Part shown: positions 25,354 to 34,741 of the stretch, piece by piece
Position numbering within the stretch: the stretch's first letter is position 1
Layout: each line of letters opens with the position of its first letter
DNA from: an uncultured Opitutia bacterium
Lineage (GTDB): Bacteria; Verrucomicrobiota; Verrucomicrobiia; Opitutales; Opitutaceae
NCBI GenBank assembly: GCA_903830425.1
Contig: CAIKTR010000157.1
Coordinates: 1 to 34,741, forward strand
Direction of reading: 5' to 3'
Length of the DNA stretch: 34,741 bases
Program-made: the position numbers and the translations under genes
The notes under the pieces: model-generated
Seen by the model: only the letters and a program-made list of their open reading frames with translations
Databases searched by the model: none
What the model was told of the DNA's origin: nothing

Positions 25354-25385
25354 AAAAAACCCGGTCCGCCGGAGGCGGGACCGGG
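25354..25385 (-). terminator. Intrinsic terminator of the mcsA-mcsB-clpC operon
   Basis: On the minus strand, CCCGGTCCCGCC, a TCC loop and GGCGGACCGGG (25385-25360, one bulged base) form an 11-bp GC stem followed at once by TTTTTT (25359-25354). It begins 25 bases after the clpC stop. This is the clearest rho-independent terminator in the window. Confidence 0.92.
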
Positions 25386-25410
25386 CTGGGTGCCGGCGGG
25401 GGCGGACGGT

Positions 25411-27933
<2,523 letters not shown>

Positions 27934-27951
27934 AGGCGTGGGGAGGGGCGG

Positions 27952-29043
27952 TTAGTTCGGTCCGTCCGCGGACGGGAGGAAGCTGGGTGGGGTGAAAGTG
28001 GCAAACTCGGCCCGCAGCCGGCTGGCCCGCAGGAGGTCGCGCTGGCCCGAGGCCAGTTCGCCGCGCTGGGTGTGCTGGAGGTGGCCGGGCTGGGCCTCGA
28101 TCAGGAGGCGGTCGATGACGCAGCGGTGGGCGGCGGGGAACATCCCGAGGTCCACGCCGAGCCGGATGAGCGAGAGGAGGTTCATCGCCTCGCTGGTGCT
28201 GAGCAGGTGGCTGTTCTGCAGGATGCCGTAGGCCCGGCCGATCTTGTCCCACAGCTTGCCCGGGTCGCCCTCCAGGAGCTTCTGCCGGGCGTTCAGCTCG
28301 TGCTCGACGATCGAGTTGAGCACGTTGCCGAGGCGCTTGATGATCTCCTCCTCCGACTCGCCGAGGGTGGTCTGGTTGGAGATCTGGAAAATGCTGCCGC
28401 TGGCGTCGGAGCCCTCCCCGAAGAGGCCGCGCACCACCAGGCCGAGCTGGTTGACCGCGCGGACGACCTTTTCCATCTGGTTGCCGATCACCAGGGCGGG
28501 CAGGTGCATCATGGCGGAGGCGCGCATGGCCGTCCCGAGGTTGGTCGGGCAGGCGGTGAGGTAGCCGAGGGCGGGGGAAAAGGCGTAGTCGAGCCGGTCC
28601 TCGAGCGCGGAATCGAGCTCGTTGATCACGGACCAGGCCTTCTTGAGCTGCAAGCCGGAGCGCAGCACCTGCAGGCGGAGGTGGTCCTCCTCGTTGATCA
28701 TCACCGAAACCGTCTGGTCCTTGCTGATCACCACGCCGGCCCCGGCCTTGGCGCCGCTGAGCTCGCGGCTGATCAGGTGGCGCTCGACGAGGATCTGCTT
28801 CTCGAGGTCGCTCAGCTCGTCGACCTTGAGGCTGAGGCTGCGCTTGAGCGGGCTCAGTCCCAGCAGGGCGTCGCGGCACCGGGCCACGATCTCCTCGCGC
28901 TGCGCGGCCTTGGCCCAGCCCGGGAAGGCCTGCCCCGCCAGATTGCGCGCCAGGCGCACCCGCGTCATCAGCACGATGGCGGTCTTGTGGCCCAGGCCGT
29001 CCGTCAGCTCCGACGGCGAGTCGATCAGCGACGCAATCGTCAT
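27952..29043 (-). CDS. mcsB: Protein-arginine kinase McsB
   Basis: A guanido-phosphotransferase-fold kinase that phosphorylates arginine side chains in proteins, marking them for ClpC-ClpP. From the ATG at 29043 it has 363 residues, the usual length. Family and active-site features are RVRLARN (28-34), INEEDHLR (116-123, Glu118/119), CPTNLGT (165-171, catalytic Cys165) and FGEGSDASG (208-216, Glu210). Near the C-terminus, RDLLRA (335-340) matches the RDxxRA motif through which McsB itself senses phosphoarginine allosterically. An alternative ATG at 29097 would overlap mcsA and add Lys/Arg-rich sequence. It starts 4 bases after the mcsA stop, so the two are tightly coupled. There is no sign of a truncated creatine-kinase-type relative: all key residues are present. 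Confidence 0.96.
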   Translation of the reverse strand: MTIASLIDSPSELTDGLGHKTAIVLMTRVRLARNLAGQAFPGWAKAAQREEIVARCRDALLGLSPLKRSLSLKVDELSDLEKQILVERHLISRELSGAKAGAGVVISKDQTVSVMINEEDHLRLQVLRSGLQLKKAWSVINELDSALEDRLDYAFSPALGYLTACPTNLGTAMRASAMMHLPALVIGNQMEKVVRAVNQLGLVVRGLFGEGSDASGSIFQISNQTTLGESEEEIIKRLGNVLNSIVEHELNARQKLLEGDPGKLWDKIGRAYGILQNSHLLSTSEAMNLLSLIRLGVDLGMFPAAHRCVIDRLLIEAQPGHLQHTQRGELASGQRDLLRASRLRAEFATFTPPSFLPSADGPN

Positions 29044-29047
29044 GGGA

Positions 29048-29554
29048 TCAACGCGGCGGCTCTTCCGCGCCGGGGTTTTTGACTTGGTTGATTTCATCGC
29101 GGGTGCGGGCGGCATCCTCGTAGCGCTCGGACTTGATGGCGGCAGTGAGGTCGAGTTCCAGGCGGCTGAGGCGCTCGTGGCGCGCCCGGCGGGCGAGCGC
29201 CTTTTGCGGCACCTTGCCGGTGTGCGCGCTGCCCTTGTGCATGGTGTCGAGCATCGGGGTGACGAGGGCGCCGAACACGTCGTAGCAGGCCGGGCAGCCG
29301 AAGCGGCCGTGCTTCTTGAAGTCGGCCGGCGTGCAGCCGCACTGCTCGCAGCGCGCGCCGGTCGCCACCGGGTCGGGGTTGAGGGAGGCCTTGAGCAGGA
29401 GGTCGGCCAGCGAGAAGCCGCTGGGGTCGGTCACGCCCTTCGCCTGCGCGCACTCCTCGCACAGGTCCACCTTGTGCACCTTGTTGTTCACGATTTGGGT
29501 GAGGTGCACCGTGGCCGGCTTGGCACAGAGGTCGCATTTCAAGGGATTGGCCAT
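29048..29554 (-). CDS. mcsA: McsA, zinc-finger activator of McsB (UVR-motif protein)
   Basis: A 168-residue protein with four zinc-binding CxxC pairs: Cys7/Cys10 (CDLC), Cys32/Cys35 (CEEC), Cys69/Cys72 (CEQC) and Cys87/Cys90 (CPAC). The FGCPACYDVFG segment is typical of McsA. A C-terminal UVR-type helix pair (about 130-160, LDLTAAIKSERYEDAARTRDEI) follows, the same motif that occurs in ClpC and UvrB/UvrC. McsA binds and activates the arginine kinase McsB, and in some species links it to ClpC. It is the first gene of the operon; about 75 bases separate it from the ilvE terminator, which must hold the promoter. No CtsR-type direct repeat was found there. Confidence 0.95.
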   Translation of the reverse strand: MANPLKCDLCAKPATVHLTQIVNNKVHKVDLCEECAQAKGVTDPSGFSLADLLLKASLNPDPVATGARCEQCGCTPADFKKHGRFGCPACYDVFGALVTPMLDTMHKGSAHTGKVPQKALARRARHERLSRLELDLTAAIKSERYEDAARTRDEINQVKNPGAEEPPR

Positions 29555-29629
29555 GGAAGGGTGGTCAGGAAGCTTTGGGGCACCATGCCATAGACGCGCA
29601 CGCTGGCAAGCGCCCGCACGAATTCCCGC

Positions 29630-29653
29630 AAAAAATCCCGCCGGAGCCCGGCG
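29630..29653 (-). terminator. Intrinsic terminator of ilvE
   Basis: On the minus strand, directly after the ilvE stop, CGCCGG (29653-29648), loop GCT and CCGGCG (29644-29639) form a 6-bp GC stem. GGA and TTTTTT (29635-29630) follow. The position and T-run are right for ending ilvE transcription before mcsA. Confidence 0.85.
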
Positions 29654-30520
29654 TCAGATCCGCGTGCCCTCGATCCGCACCCGCCGGCGGAAGGCCTCGA
29701 GCACCCGCTGCGTGAGCGGGCCGGGACGGCCGGAGCCAATCTCGCGCCCGTCGAGCTTCACCACCGGGATCACTTCCGCGCCGGAGCCGGTCAGGAAGCA
29801 TTCGTCGGCGATCCACACGTCGTAGCGGGTCAGCTCCTGCTCGCGGATCGGGATCCCCAGCTCCTGGGCGATCGCGAAGATCGCCGAGCGGGTGATGCCC
29901 TTGAGCGCGCCCTGCGACGCCGCCGGCGTGAGCAGCTCCCCCTTGTGCACGATGAACACGTTGTCCGCGGTGCACTCGGCGATGTAGCCCTGGTCGTTCA
30001 GCATGATCGCCTCGAGCGCGCCGAACTGCCGCGCCTCGATCTTGCCGAGGATGTTGTTGAGGTAGTTCAGCGACTTGATCGTCGGCGGCAGGGCCGCCGG
30101 GTTGATGCGGCGCGTCGGCACGGTGACGATGGCCAGCCCGTTGTCGTAGTGCTCCTGGGGGTAGAGGGTGATCTTGCTCGCGATGACGAAGACCGTCGGC
30201 TTCGGGCAGAGCCAAGGGGCCAGGCCGAGGTCGCCGACGCCGCGCGTGACCACCAGCCGGATGTAGGCGTCGGTCAGGTTGTTCTGGCGGCAGGTCTCGC
30301 ACGTCACCTCGCTCAGTTCCTTCCGGGTGAGCGGCAGCTTGAGCAGGATGGCCTTGGCCGAGTACTCGAGGCGCTCCAGATGCTCCTCGAGCCGGAAGAT
30401 GTTTCCGCCGTAGAGCCGGATGCCCTCGAAGACGCCGTCGCCGTACAGGAGACCGTGGTCAAACACGGAGATCTTGGCGTCGGCCTCGTCGACAAACTTT
30501 CCATCCAGATAAATTTTCAT
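29654..30520 (-). CDS. ilvE: Branched-chain-amino-acid aminotransferase-like PLP enzyme (class IV)
   Basis: A fold-type IV PLP transaminase of 288 residues from the ATG at 30520; the 91-residue upstream extension of the frame crosses the divergent gene and is rejected. Features are MKIYLDGKFV, FDHGLLYGDGVFEGIR (20-35), RLVVTRGVG (88-96), the PLP lysine K149 in TIKSLNYLNN, EARQFGALEAIML, and AECTADNVF (181-189). These favour a branched-chain aminotransferase, which makes Leu, Ile and Val from their keto acids. D-alanine aminotransferase and aminodeoxychorismate lyase are related alternatives that cannot be fully excluded. It fits with leuCD nearby, though it has its own terminator. It is divergent from the prepilin-like gene (97 bases between starts). 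No Shine-Dalgarno is seen. Confidence 0.88.
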   Translation of the reverse strand: MKIYLDGKFVDEADAKISVFDHGLLYGDGVFEGIRLYGGNIFRLEEHLERLEYSAKAILLKLPLTRKELSEVTCETCRQNNLTDAYIRLVVTRGVGDLGLAPWLCPKPTVFVIASKITLYPQEHYDNGLAIVTVPTRRINPAALPPTIKSLNYLNNILGKIEARQFGALEAIMLNDQGYIAECTADNVFIVHKGELLTPAASQGALKGITRSAIFAIAQELGIPIREQELTRYDVWIADECFLTGSGAEVIPVVKLDGREIGSGRPGPLTQRVLEAFRRRVRIEGTRI

Positions 30521-30617
30521 CGCCGCCCACGCTAAGTCAGATCGCAAAGCCTTGTCGAGTCCCTGCGTTTCTCCTTGTGCCGCGAAATTTGCGGGAAAAA
30601 TCTCCGGGTTTAATCCC

Positions 30618-31373
30618 ATGAAAACAATGCAAACGACTCGCCGCCGTCGCGGCGCAGGCTTCACCCTGATCGAGCTGCTGACGGTGATCGCGATCATCGG
30701 TATTCTCGCCGCCCTCATCATCCCCACGGTCGGCAGCGTGCGGGAGAAGGCGCAGCGCGCGGTGGACGCGAGCAACCTCCGCGAGATTGCCAAGGCCGCG
30801 ATGATCTATGCCGCCGACAACAACGACCGCCTGCCGGATCCCGCGGGGCTGCAGCAGCAGGGGGGCTGGGCGGTTCCGTCCCCCGCCTATCTCTGGCCCG
30901 CGAGCCTGGCCCGCCAGGGGCTGCTCACCGACCCGGCGTTTTATTTCGCGCGGAACGACCCGCTGTTCAACGGCGCCTACCCCGACGCCCTCCTCGCCCC
31001 GTCCGACGCGGAGCGGCGGAGCCTCGACGCCACCTTCACGGTCAACGCCGCGCTCAGCTGGGAGTTCGTCGGCGGGCTGAAAATGAGCGATCCCGCGGGC
31101 ACGCCCCTCGCCTTCACCCGCGGGCTCACGGCGGCCGGCACCTGGGATCCCGACCGGGGCGTGTACCGGGGCGCCGGCGGCCACGTGGCCTACCTCGGCG
31201 GCCATGTGGTTTATTATGCGGAAGCCGGACCGCGCCTCGTCTCCAACCGCTCCGGCCAGTTGGTCACCAATGTCCTGCAGGCGCTGCCCCTCGCCGGGCC
31301 GGCGCGGGTCTATGCCACGGCCAGCGGCGGCGTGGGCACCCCCGGCGGCACCCCCGCCGAGGCCGGCCCCTGA
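30618..31373 (+). CDS. Prepilin-type N-methylation-site protein (pseudopilin-like)
   Basis: A 251-residue protein with a type IV prepilin signal: a basic leader (TTRRRRGAG), prepilin-peptidase cleavage after Gly14, Phe15 (methylated in the family), Glu19 at mature position 5, then a hydrophobic helix LLTVIAIIGILAALIIP. The N-terminal helix is followed by REIAKAAMIYAADNNDRLP, and near the C-terminus by GGHVAYLGGHVVYY, a relaxed version of the H-x9-DG motif of planctomycetal and verrucomicrobial pilin-like proteins. A leader ATG at 30552 is ignored because the signal must be N-terminal. No secretion or pilus assembly gene is adjacent, so it is an orphan that must use machinery elsewhere. The surface role is unknown. 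It is divergent from ilvE. Confidence 0.9.
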   Translation: MKTMQTTRRRRGAGFTLIELLTVIAIIGILAALIIPTVGSVREKAQRAVDASNLREIAKAAMIYAADNNDRLPDPAGLQQQGGWAVPSPAYLWPASLARQGLLTDPAFYFARNDPLFNGAYPDALLAPSDAERRSLDATFTVNAALSWEFVGGLKMSDPAGTPLAFTRGLTAAGTWDPDRGVYRGAGGHVAYLGGHVVYYAEAGPRLVSNRSGQLVTNVLQALPLAGPARVYATASGGVGTPGGTPAEAGP

Positions 31374-31429
31374 GGCCCCGGAGAGGGGAAAAACCGGGCC
31401 GAACGGACGGGGAGCTGATTTCCCGCTTT

Positions 31430-31446
31430 CCCCGGGGCACCCGGGG
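31430..31446. repeat. 7-bp GC hairpin before the pyrophosphatase gene
   Basis: CCCCGGG (31430-31436) pairs with CCCGGGG (31440-31446) around a 3-base loop, 20 bases before the ATG at 31467 and 56 bases after the prepilin stop. There is no T-run; it may end the upstream transcript inefficiently or structure the leader. Confidence 0.5.
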
Positions 31447-31466
31447 CCCCAGCGTAACCGGCTCGC

Positions 31467-33212
31467 ATGCCGACTGCCGTCCCCACCCCCACCCGCCCGG
31501 AGGCCACCACCTACATCGTCGGCCACCGGAATCCCGATGCCGATGCCATCTGCTCCGCGATCGCCTACGCCGCGTTCAAGGAGCAGCGCGGCGAGTCCGG
31601 CTACGTCGCCGCCCGCTGCGGCAACTCCAACGCCCGGATCGACACCATCCTGGCCCGCTTCCACCAGCCCCTCCCCCTCTACCTCAGCGATGTCAGCCCG
31701 CGCGTGCGCGACCTCATGATTCCCGACGTGGTCTCCGTGGGCGAGGCCGCCACCTGCGCCGAGGCCCTCGAGCTGATCGACCGGCACCACATCCGCCTGC
31801 TGCCGGTCCTCGCCGCGCAGCGCGGCCTCGTCGGCACCGTGTCCCTCGCCGCCCTCGGCAGCATCTTCATCCCGCAGGTCCACGAGCCCCGCCTGATGCG
31901 CCAGGTCAAGACCTCCCTCGCCCACATCACCCGCGCCCTCCGCGCCCAGCCGCTCCATCTCGTGCGCGAACACCAGACCGAGGAGCTCTACGTCCGCCTC
32001 GGCACGATGGACATCCGCACCTTCTGGAGCATTTCCACGCGCGAGCAGATTCCGGCGGACCAGTCCATCATCATCGTGGGCGACCGCCGCGACGTGCAGC
32101 AGCGCTCGATCGAGCTGGGCATCCGCGCGCTGGTCATCACCAGCAGCCTCGCGGTCGACCCCGAGATCCTCGCCCTGGCCCAGGCCCGGGGGGTGAGCCT
32201 GATCAGCAGCCCGTACGACTCCGCCACCACCGCCTGGGTCGTCCGCACCGCCTCGACCATCGAGCGCGTGATCGACCGCAAGTTCGCCACCGTCAGCGCC
32301 GACCTGCGCATCGCCGAGGTGCGCAAGAAATTCTCCACCGGCGCGCAGCATGCCCTGCTGGTCACCGACGAGCACGGCGCCCTCCAGGGCATCCTGACCA
32401 AGAGCGACCTGCTCAAGCCCGTCAAAACCCGCCTCGTCCTCGTCGACCACAACGAGGTGACCCAGGCCGTCCCCGGCGCCGAGGAGGTCACCATCACCGA
32501 GATCATCGACCACCACCGGCTGGGCGCGCTCAACACCCCGCAGCCCATCCTCTTCCTCAACGAGCCGGTCGGCTCGACCTGCACCATCGTGGCGGACCTC
32601 TTCCGGCGCGAGGGCCTCACGCCGACGCCCGCGATCGCCGGCATCATGATGGCGGGGCTGGTCTCCGACACCCTGCACCTCAACAGCCCGACGACCACCC
32701 CCAAGGACGGCGCCGTGCTCGCCTGGCTGGCCGGCATCGCCCAGGTCGACTCGCGCCAGCTGGCCGACGTGATCTTCAGCTCCGGCTCGGTCATCCTCGC
32801 CAACCCGCCGGCCAAGGTCGTCCGCTCCGACTTCAAGGTCTACGAGGAGGAGGGCGTGCGTTTTGCCGTCTCGCAGGTCGAGGAGCTCGGCTTCGGCAAC
32901 TTCTGGCAGCACGCGCCGGCGATCGCCGGGGCCCTGCAGAACCTGCGCGACGAGGAGCACCTCGCGTTCGTCTGCCTGCTGGTCACGGACATCAACACGC
33001 AAAACTCCCTGCTCCTGGTCAAGGGCGACGCCGGCCTGATCCAGCGCATCTCCTACCCCCACGTGGAGCAGGACGAGATCTTCGACCTGCCCGGCATTGT
33101 CAGCCGCAAGAAGCAGCTGATCCCCTACCTCGGCAGCCTGCTCAAGGAGATGGCCGAGGACGGCGCCCTCCCCGCCAGCCCGGCGCCCGCGGCCGGCCGG
33201 AAGCGGAAATGA
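31467..33212 (+). CDS. ppaC: Family II (Mn-dependent) inorganic pyrophosphatase with regulatory CBS domains
   Basis: It hydrolyses pyrophosphate to two phosphates. The 581-residue protein has a DHH core split by a regulatory insert. The metal motif GHRNPDADAICS (19-30; His20, Asp24, Asp26) lies at the start. A first CBS domain (about 85-135, DLMIPDVVSVGEA), a DRTGG-like linker (about 190-260) and a second CBS domain (about 270-325, GALQGILTKSDLL) follow, then LVLVDHNE, IIDHHRLG (about 350), SDTLHLNSPT and a DHHA2 C-terminal domain. CBS domains bind adenine nucleotides (AMP, ADP, ATP or Ap4A), which inhibit or activate such enzymes and tie them to the energy state. Length and order match the CBS-DRTGG-CBS PPase type. 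The C-terminal tail is Ala/Pro/Lys-rich. Confidence 0.93.
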   Translation: MPTAVPTPTRPEATTYIVGHRNPDADAICSAIAYAAFKEQRGESGYVAARCGNSNARIDTILARFHQPLPLYLSDVSPRVRDLMIPDVVSVGEAATCAEALELIDRHHIRLLPVLAAQRGLVGTVSLAALGSIFIPQVHEPRLMRQVKTSLAHITRALRAQPLHLVREHQTEELYVRLGTMDIRTFWSISTREQIPADQSIIIVGDRRDVQQRSIELGIRALVITSSLAVDPEILALAQARGVSLISSPYDSATTAWVVRTASTIERVIDRKFATVSADLRIAEVRKKFSTGAQHALLVTDEHGALQGILTKSDLLKPVKTRLVLVDHNEVTQAVPGAEEVTITEIIDHHRLGALNTPQPILFLNEPVGSTCTIVADLFRREGLTPTPAIAGIMMAGLVSDTLHLNSPTTTPKDGAVLAWLAGIAQVDSRQLADVIFSSGSVILANPPAKVVRSDFKVYEEEGVRFAVSQVEELGFGNFWQHAPAIAGALQNLRDEEHLAFVCLLVTDINTQNSLLLVKGDAGLIQRISYPHVEQDEIFDLPGIVSRKKQLIPYLGSLLKEMAEDGALPASPAPAAGRKRK

Positions 33213-33233
33213 CCCGCCGCCAGCCCGCGGGGC

Positions 33234-33275
33234 CAAATTGCGGCGTTGCCTCGCGCCGGGCCACCGCGCAATTTG
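33234..33275 (+). promoter_or_regulatory. Inverted repeat in the glnS leader
   Basis: CAAATTGCG (33234-33242) and CGCAATTTG (33267-33275) are perfect 9-base inverted copies with 24 bases between. The right arm ends 7 bases before the glnS ATG, so a hairpin in the RNA could mask the start region. Alternatively it is a protein-binding site; the arms are notably AT-richer than the surroundings. Confidence 0.55.
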
Positions 33276-33282
33276 CCGCGCT

Positions 33283-34741
33283 ATGACCGTCGAGCCCACC
33301 GACCCGGCCAGCCCGGCACCGAGCGATTTCATCCGCGACCTGATCGCCCAGCACGTCGCGGAAAAACGCTATCCGCAGATCGTGACGCGCTTTCCGCCGG
33401 AGCCGAACGGCTTCCTCCACATCGGGCATGCCAAGGCCATCTGCATCAATTTCGGCATCGCCCGCGAGAACCAGGGCCAGTGCAACCTCCGGATGGACGA
33501 CACCAACCCGGCCAAGGAGGAGGTCGCGTACGTCGCCTCCATCATCACCGACGTCCAGTGGCTGATCGCCGGCTGGGCCGACCACTGCCTCGGGTTCAAG
33601 CCCAAGGGGGCCACCCCCGCCGTCCAGACCGTCCACGGCCAGCCGGACTACCACCTCGCCGCCGTCCCGCCCGGCTCCGACCTGACGCAGGCCGAGCCGT
33701 TCTTCGCCAGCCACTATTTCGAGCCGCTCTACCGCTACGCCGTGACGCTGATCGAGCGCGGCCACGCCTACGTGTGCGACCTCTCGGCCGCGGACACCGA
33801 GGCCTACCGCGGGGCGCCGGACCGGCCGGGCCGCAACAGCCCGTGCCGCGACCGCAGCGTCGCCGAGAACCTCGACCTCTTCCGCCGGATGAAGGCCGGC
33901 GAGTTCCCCGACGGCGCCCGGTCGCTCCGCGCCAAGATCGACATGAGCGCGCCCAACCTCTGGCTGCGCGATCCCCTGCTCTACCGCATCCGCCACACCG
34001 CCCACCACCAGACCGGCCACACGTGGTGTCTCTATCCGCTGTACGACTACGCCCACTGCCTGAGCGACTACCTGGAGGGCGTCACCCACAGCCTCTGCTC
34101 GCTCGAGTTCACCGACCACCGCCCGCTGTACGACTGGATCCTCGAGCGCCTGGCGCTGCCGCGCCCGCTGCCGCACCAGTACGAGTTCGCGAAGCTCATC
34201 CCCACCTACACCATCGTCTCCAAGCGCAAGCTCATCCAGCTGGTGCAGGAGAGCGTGGTCACCGGCTGGGACGACCCCCGCCTGCCGACCATCAGCGGCA
34301 CCCGCCGCCGCGGCGTGCCCGCCAGCGCCCTGCGGCGCTTTGCCATCGGGGCCGGCGTGACCAAATTCAAGAGCGTGACCGAGATCGCGGTCTTCGAGCA
34401 TGTCATCCGCGAGGAGCTCAACACCCTCGCGGTGCGGCGGCTCGCCGTGCTGCAGCCGGTCAAGGTGGTCCTGACCAATCTGCCGGCCGGCGAGGAGCTG
34501 ACCTGCGCCGCCACCAACGACCCGCAGGCCGAGCACCCCTCCACCCGCCCGCTGGCGCTCACCCGCGAGCTCTTCATCGAGCGCGACGACTTTGCCGAGG
34601 TCCCGCCGCCGAAATATTTCCGCCTGCAGCCTGGCGGCGAGGTGCGGCTCAAGTACGCGTGCATCATCCGGTGCGACGAGGTCGTCAAGGACGCCGCCGG
34701 CCACCTCGTCGAGCTGCGCTGCACCGCCGACCTCACCACCC
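33283..34741 (+). CDS. glnS: Glutaminyl-tRNA synthetase, 3' end cut by the window
   Basis: It attaches glutamine to tRNA-Gln. The ATG at 33283 opens a frame that stays open to the window end (486 codons of an expected 550 or more). Class I motifs are FPPEPNGFLHIGHAK (38-52, HIGH at 46-49) and VSKRK (312-316, a form of KMSKS with Val for Met). RMDDTNP, GKNSP-like GRNSPCRDRSVAENL, HHQTGHTWCLYPLYDYAHC and PTISGTRRRG also match GlnRS closely, including features that separate it from GluRS. A segment of about 35-40 residues (101-139, DHCLGFKPKG through QAEPFF) interrupts the region between VQWLIAGW and ASHYFEPLY, where E. coli GlnRS has only a few residues. The first 20 residues are a Pro/Ser-rich extension. 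An inverted repeat precedes the start. Confidence 0.95.
   Translation, partial: MTVEPTDPASPAPSDFIRDLIAQHVAEKRYPQIVTRFPPEPNGFLHIGHAKAICINFGIARENQGQCNLRMDDTNPAKEEVAYVASIITDVQWLIAGWADHCLGFKPKGATPAVQTVHGQPDYHLAAVPPGSDLTQAEPFFASHYFEPLYRYAVTLIERGHAYVCDLSAADTEAYRGAPDRPGRNSPCRDRSVAENLDLFRRMKAGEFPDGARSLRAKIDMSAPNLWLRDPLLYRIRHTAHHQTGHTWCLYPLYDYAHCLSDYLEGVTHSLCSLEFTDHRPLYDWILERLALPRPLPHQYEFAKLIPTYTIVSKRKLIQLVQESVVTGWDDPRLPTISGTRRRGVPASALRRFAIGAGVTKFKSVTEIAVFEHVIREELNTLAVRRLAVLQPVKVVLTNLPAGEELTCAATNDPQAEHPSTRPLALTRELFIERDDFAEVPPPKYFRLQPGGEVRLKYACIIRCDEVVKDAAGHLVELRCTADLTT

Noticed and set aside
29555-29629. CtsR operator before mcsA
   Set aside because: Only a single GGTCA occurrence is present; the required tandem heptamer repeat is absent.
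30537-33332. 931-codon open frame antisense to the pyrophosphatase and prepilin-like genes
   Set aside because: It crosses two genes and their gap with uniform low-complexity content; not a fusion gene.

Overview
The window is a gene-dense stretch of high-GC bacterial chromosome with almost no gaps; the longest gene-free stretch is about 260 bases. The gene content points to a verrucomicrobial (Opitutaceae-like) organism: FabV-type enoyl reductase, an exosortase accessory protein together with a PEP-CTERM / autotransporter-strand-repeat protein, an mcsA-mcsB-clpC operon, an orphan G^FTLIE prepilin-like protein, a CBS-containing family II pyrophosphatase and a bacterial GlnRS. The taxonomic call is an inference from these families and their layout, not from a marker gene. 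No tRNA, rRNA, CRISPR, insertion sequence or phage gene was seen.

Layout. 1-0.7 kb: the 3' end of an EpsI-type (exosortase-associated) gene and a possible 30-residue membrane peptide. 0.8-5.1 kb: fabV and dtd, converging on a large Ski2-like helicase. 5.3-8.0 kb: a forward run of a two-helix membrane protein, a strong hairpin, a cytidylate-kinase-like protein, an SPFH/band-7 protein translationally coupled to a 64-residue membrane protein, and a 65-residue soluble protein. 8.0-13.2 kb: a small unknown protein, an EF-G-like GTPase with altered G motifs, a universal stress protein, phosphofructokinase and an AEC-family transporter. 13.4-16.9 kb: a 1179-residue PEP-CTERM protein built of beta-strand repeats. 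17.0-21.3 kb: a coiled-coil membrane protein, a NYN/PIN-like nuclease, an unknown protein, a GAF-HD-GYP signalling protein and a VF530-family protein. 21.3-25.2 kb (minus): leuC-leuD-exbB-exbD-SDR. 25.4-29.6 kb (minus): mcsA-mcsB-clpC with a clear intrinsic terminator. 29.7-34.7 kb: ilvE with its own terminator, a divergent prepilin-like gene, the pyrophosphatase and the start of glnS, cut by the window end.

How the parts connect. The most coherent system is mcsA-mcsB-clpC: an activator, a protein-arginine kinase and an AAA+ unfoldase whose phosphoarginine-reading glutamates are conserved. It should mark proteins by arginine phosphorylation for degradation, and no ctsR repressor gene lies beside it. 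The second link is surface protein sorting: the EpsI-type gene at the left edge implies an exosortase just outside the window, and the PEP-CTERM protein 13 kb away is a plausible substrate. leuC, leuD and ilvE cover leucine / branched-chain amino acid synthesis. A window-wide oddity is the near-total lack of Shine-Dalgarno sequences: of about 26 starts inspected, only two have even a GGAG nearby, and both are badly spaced.
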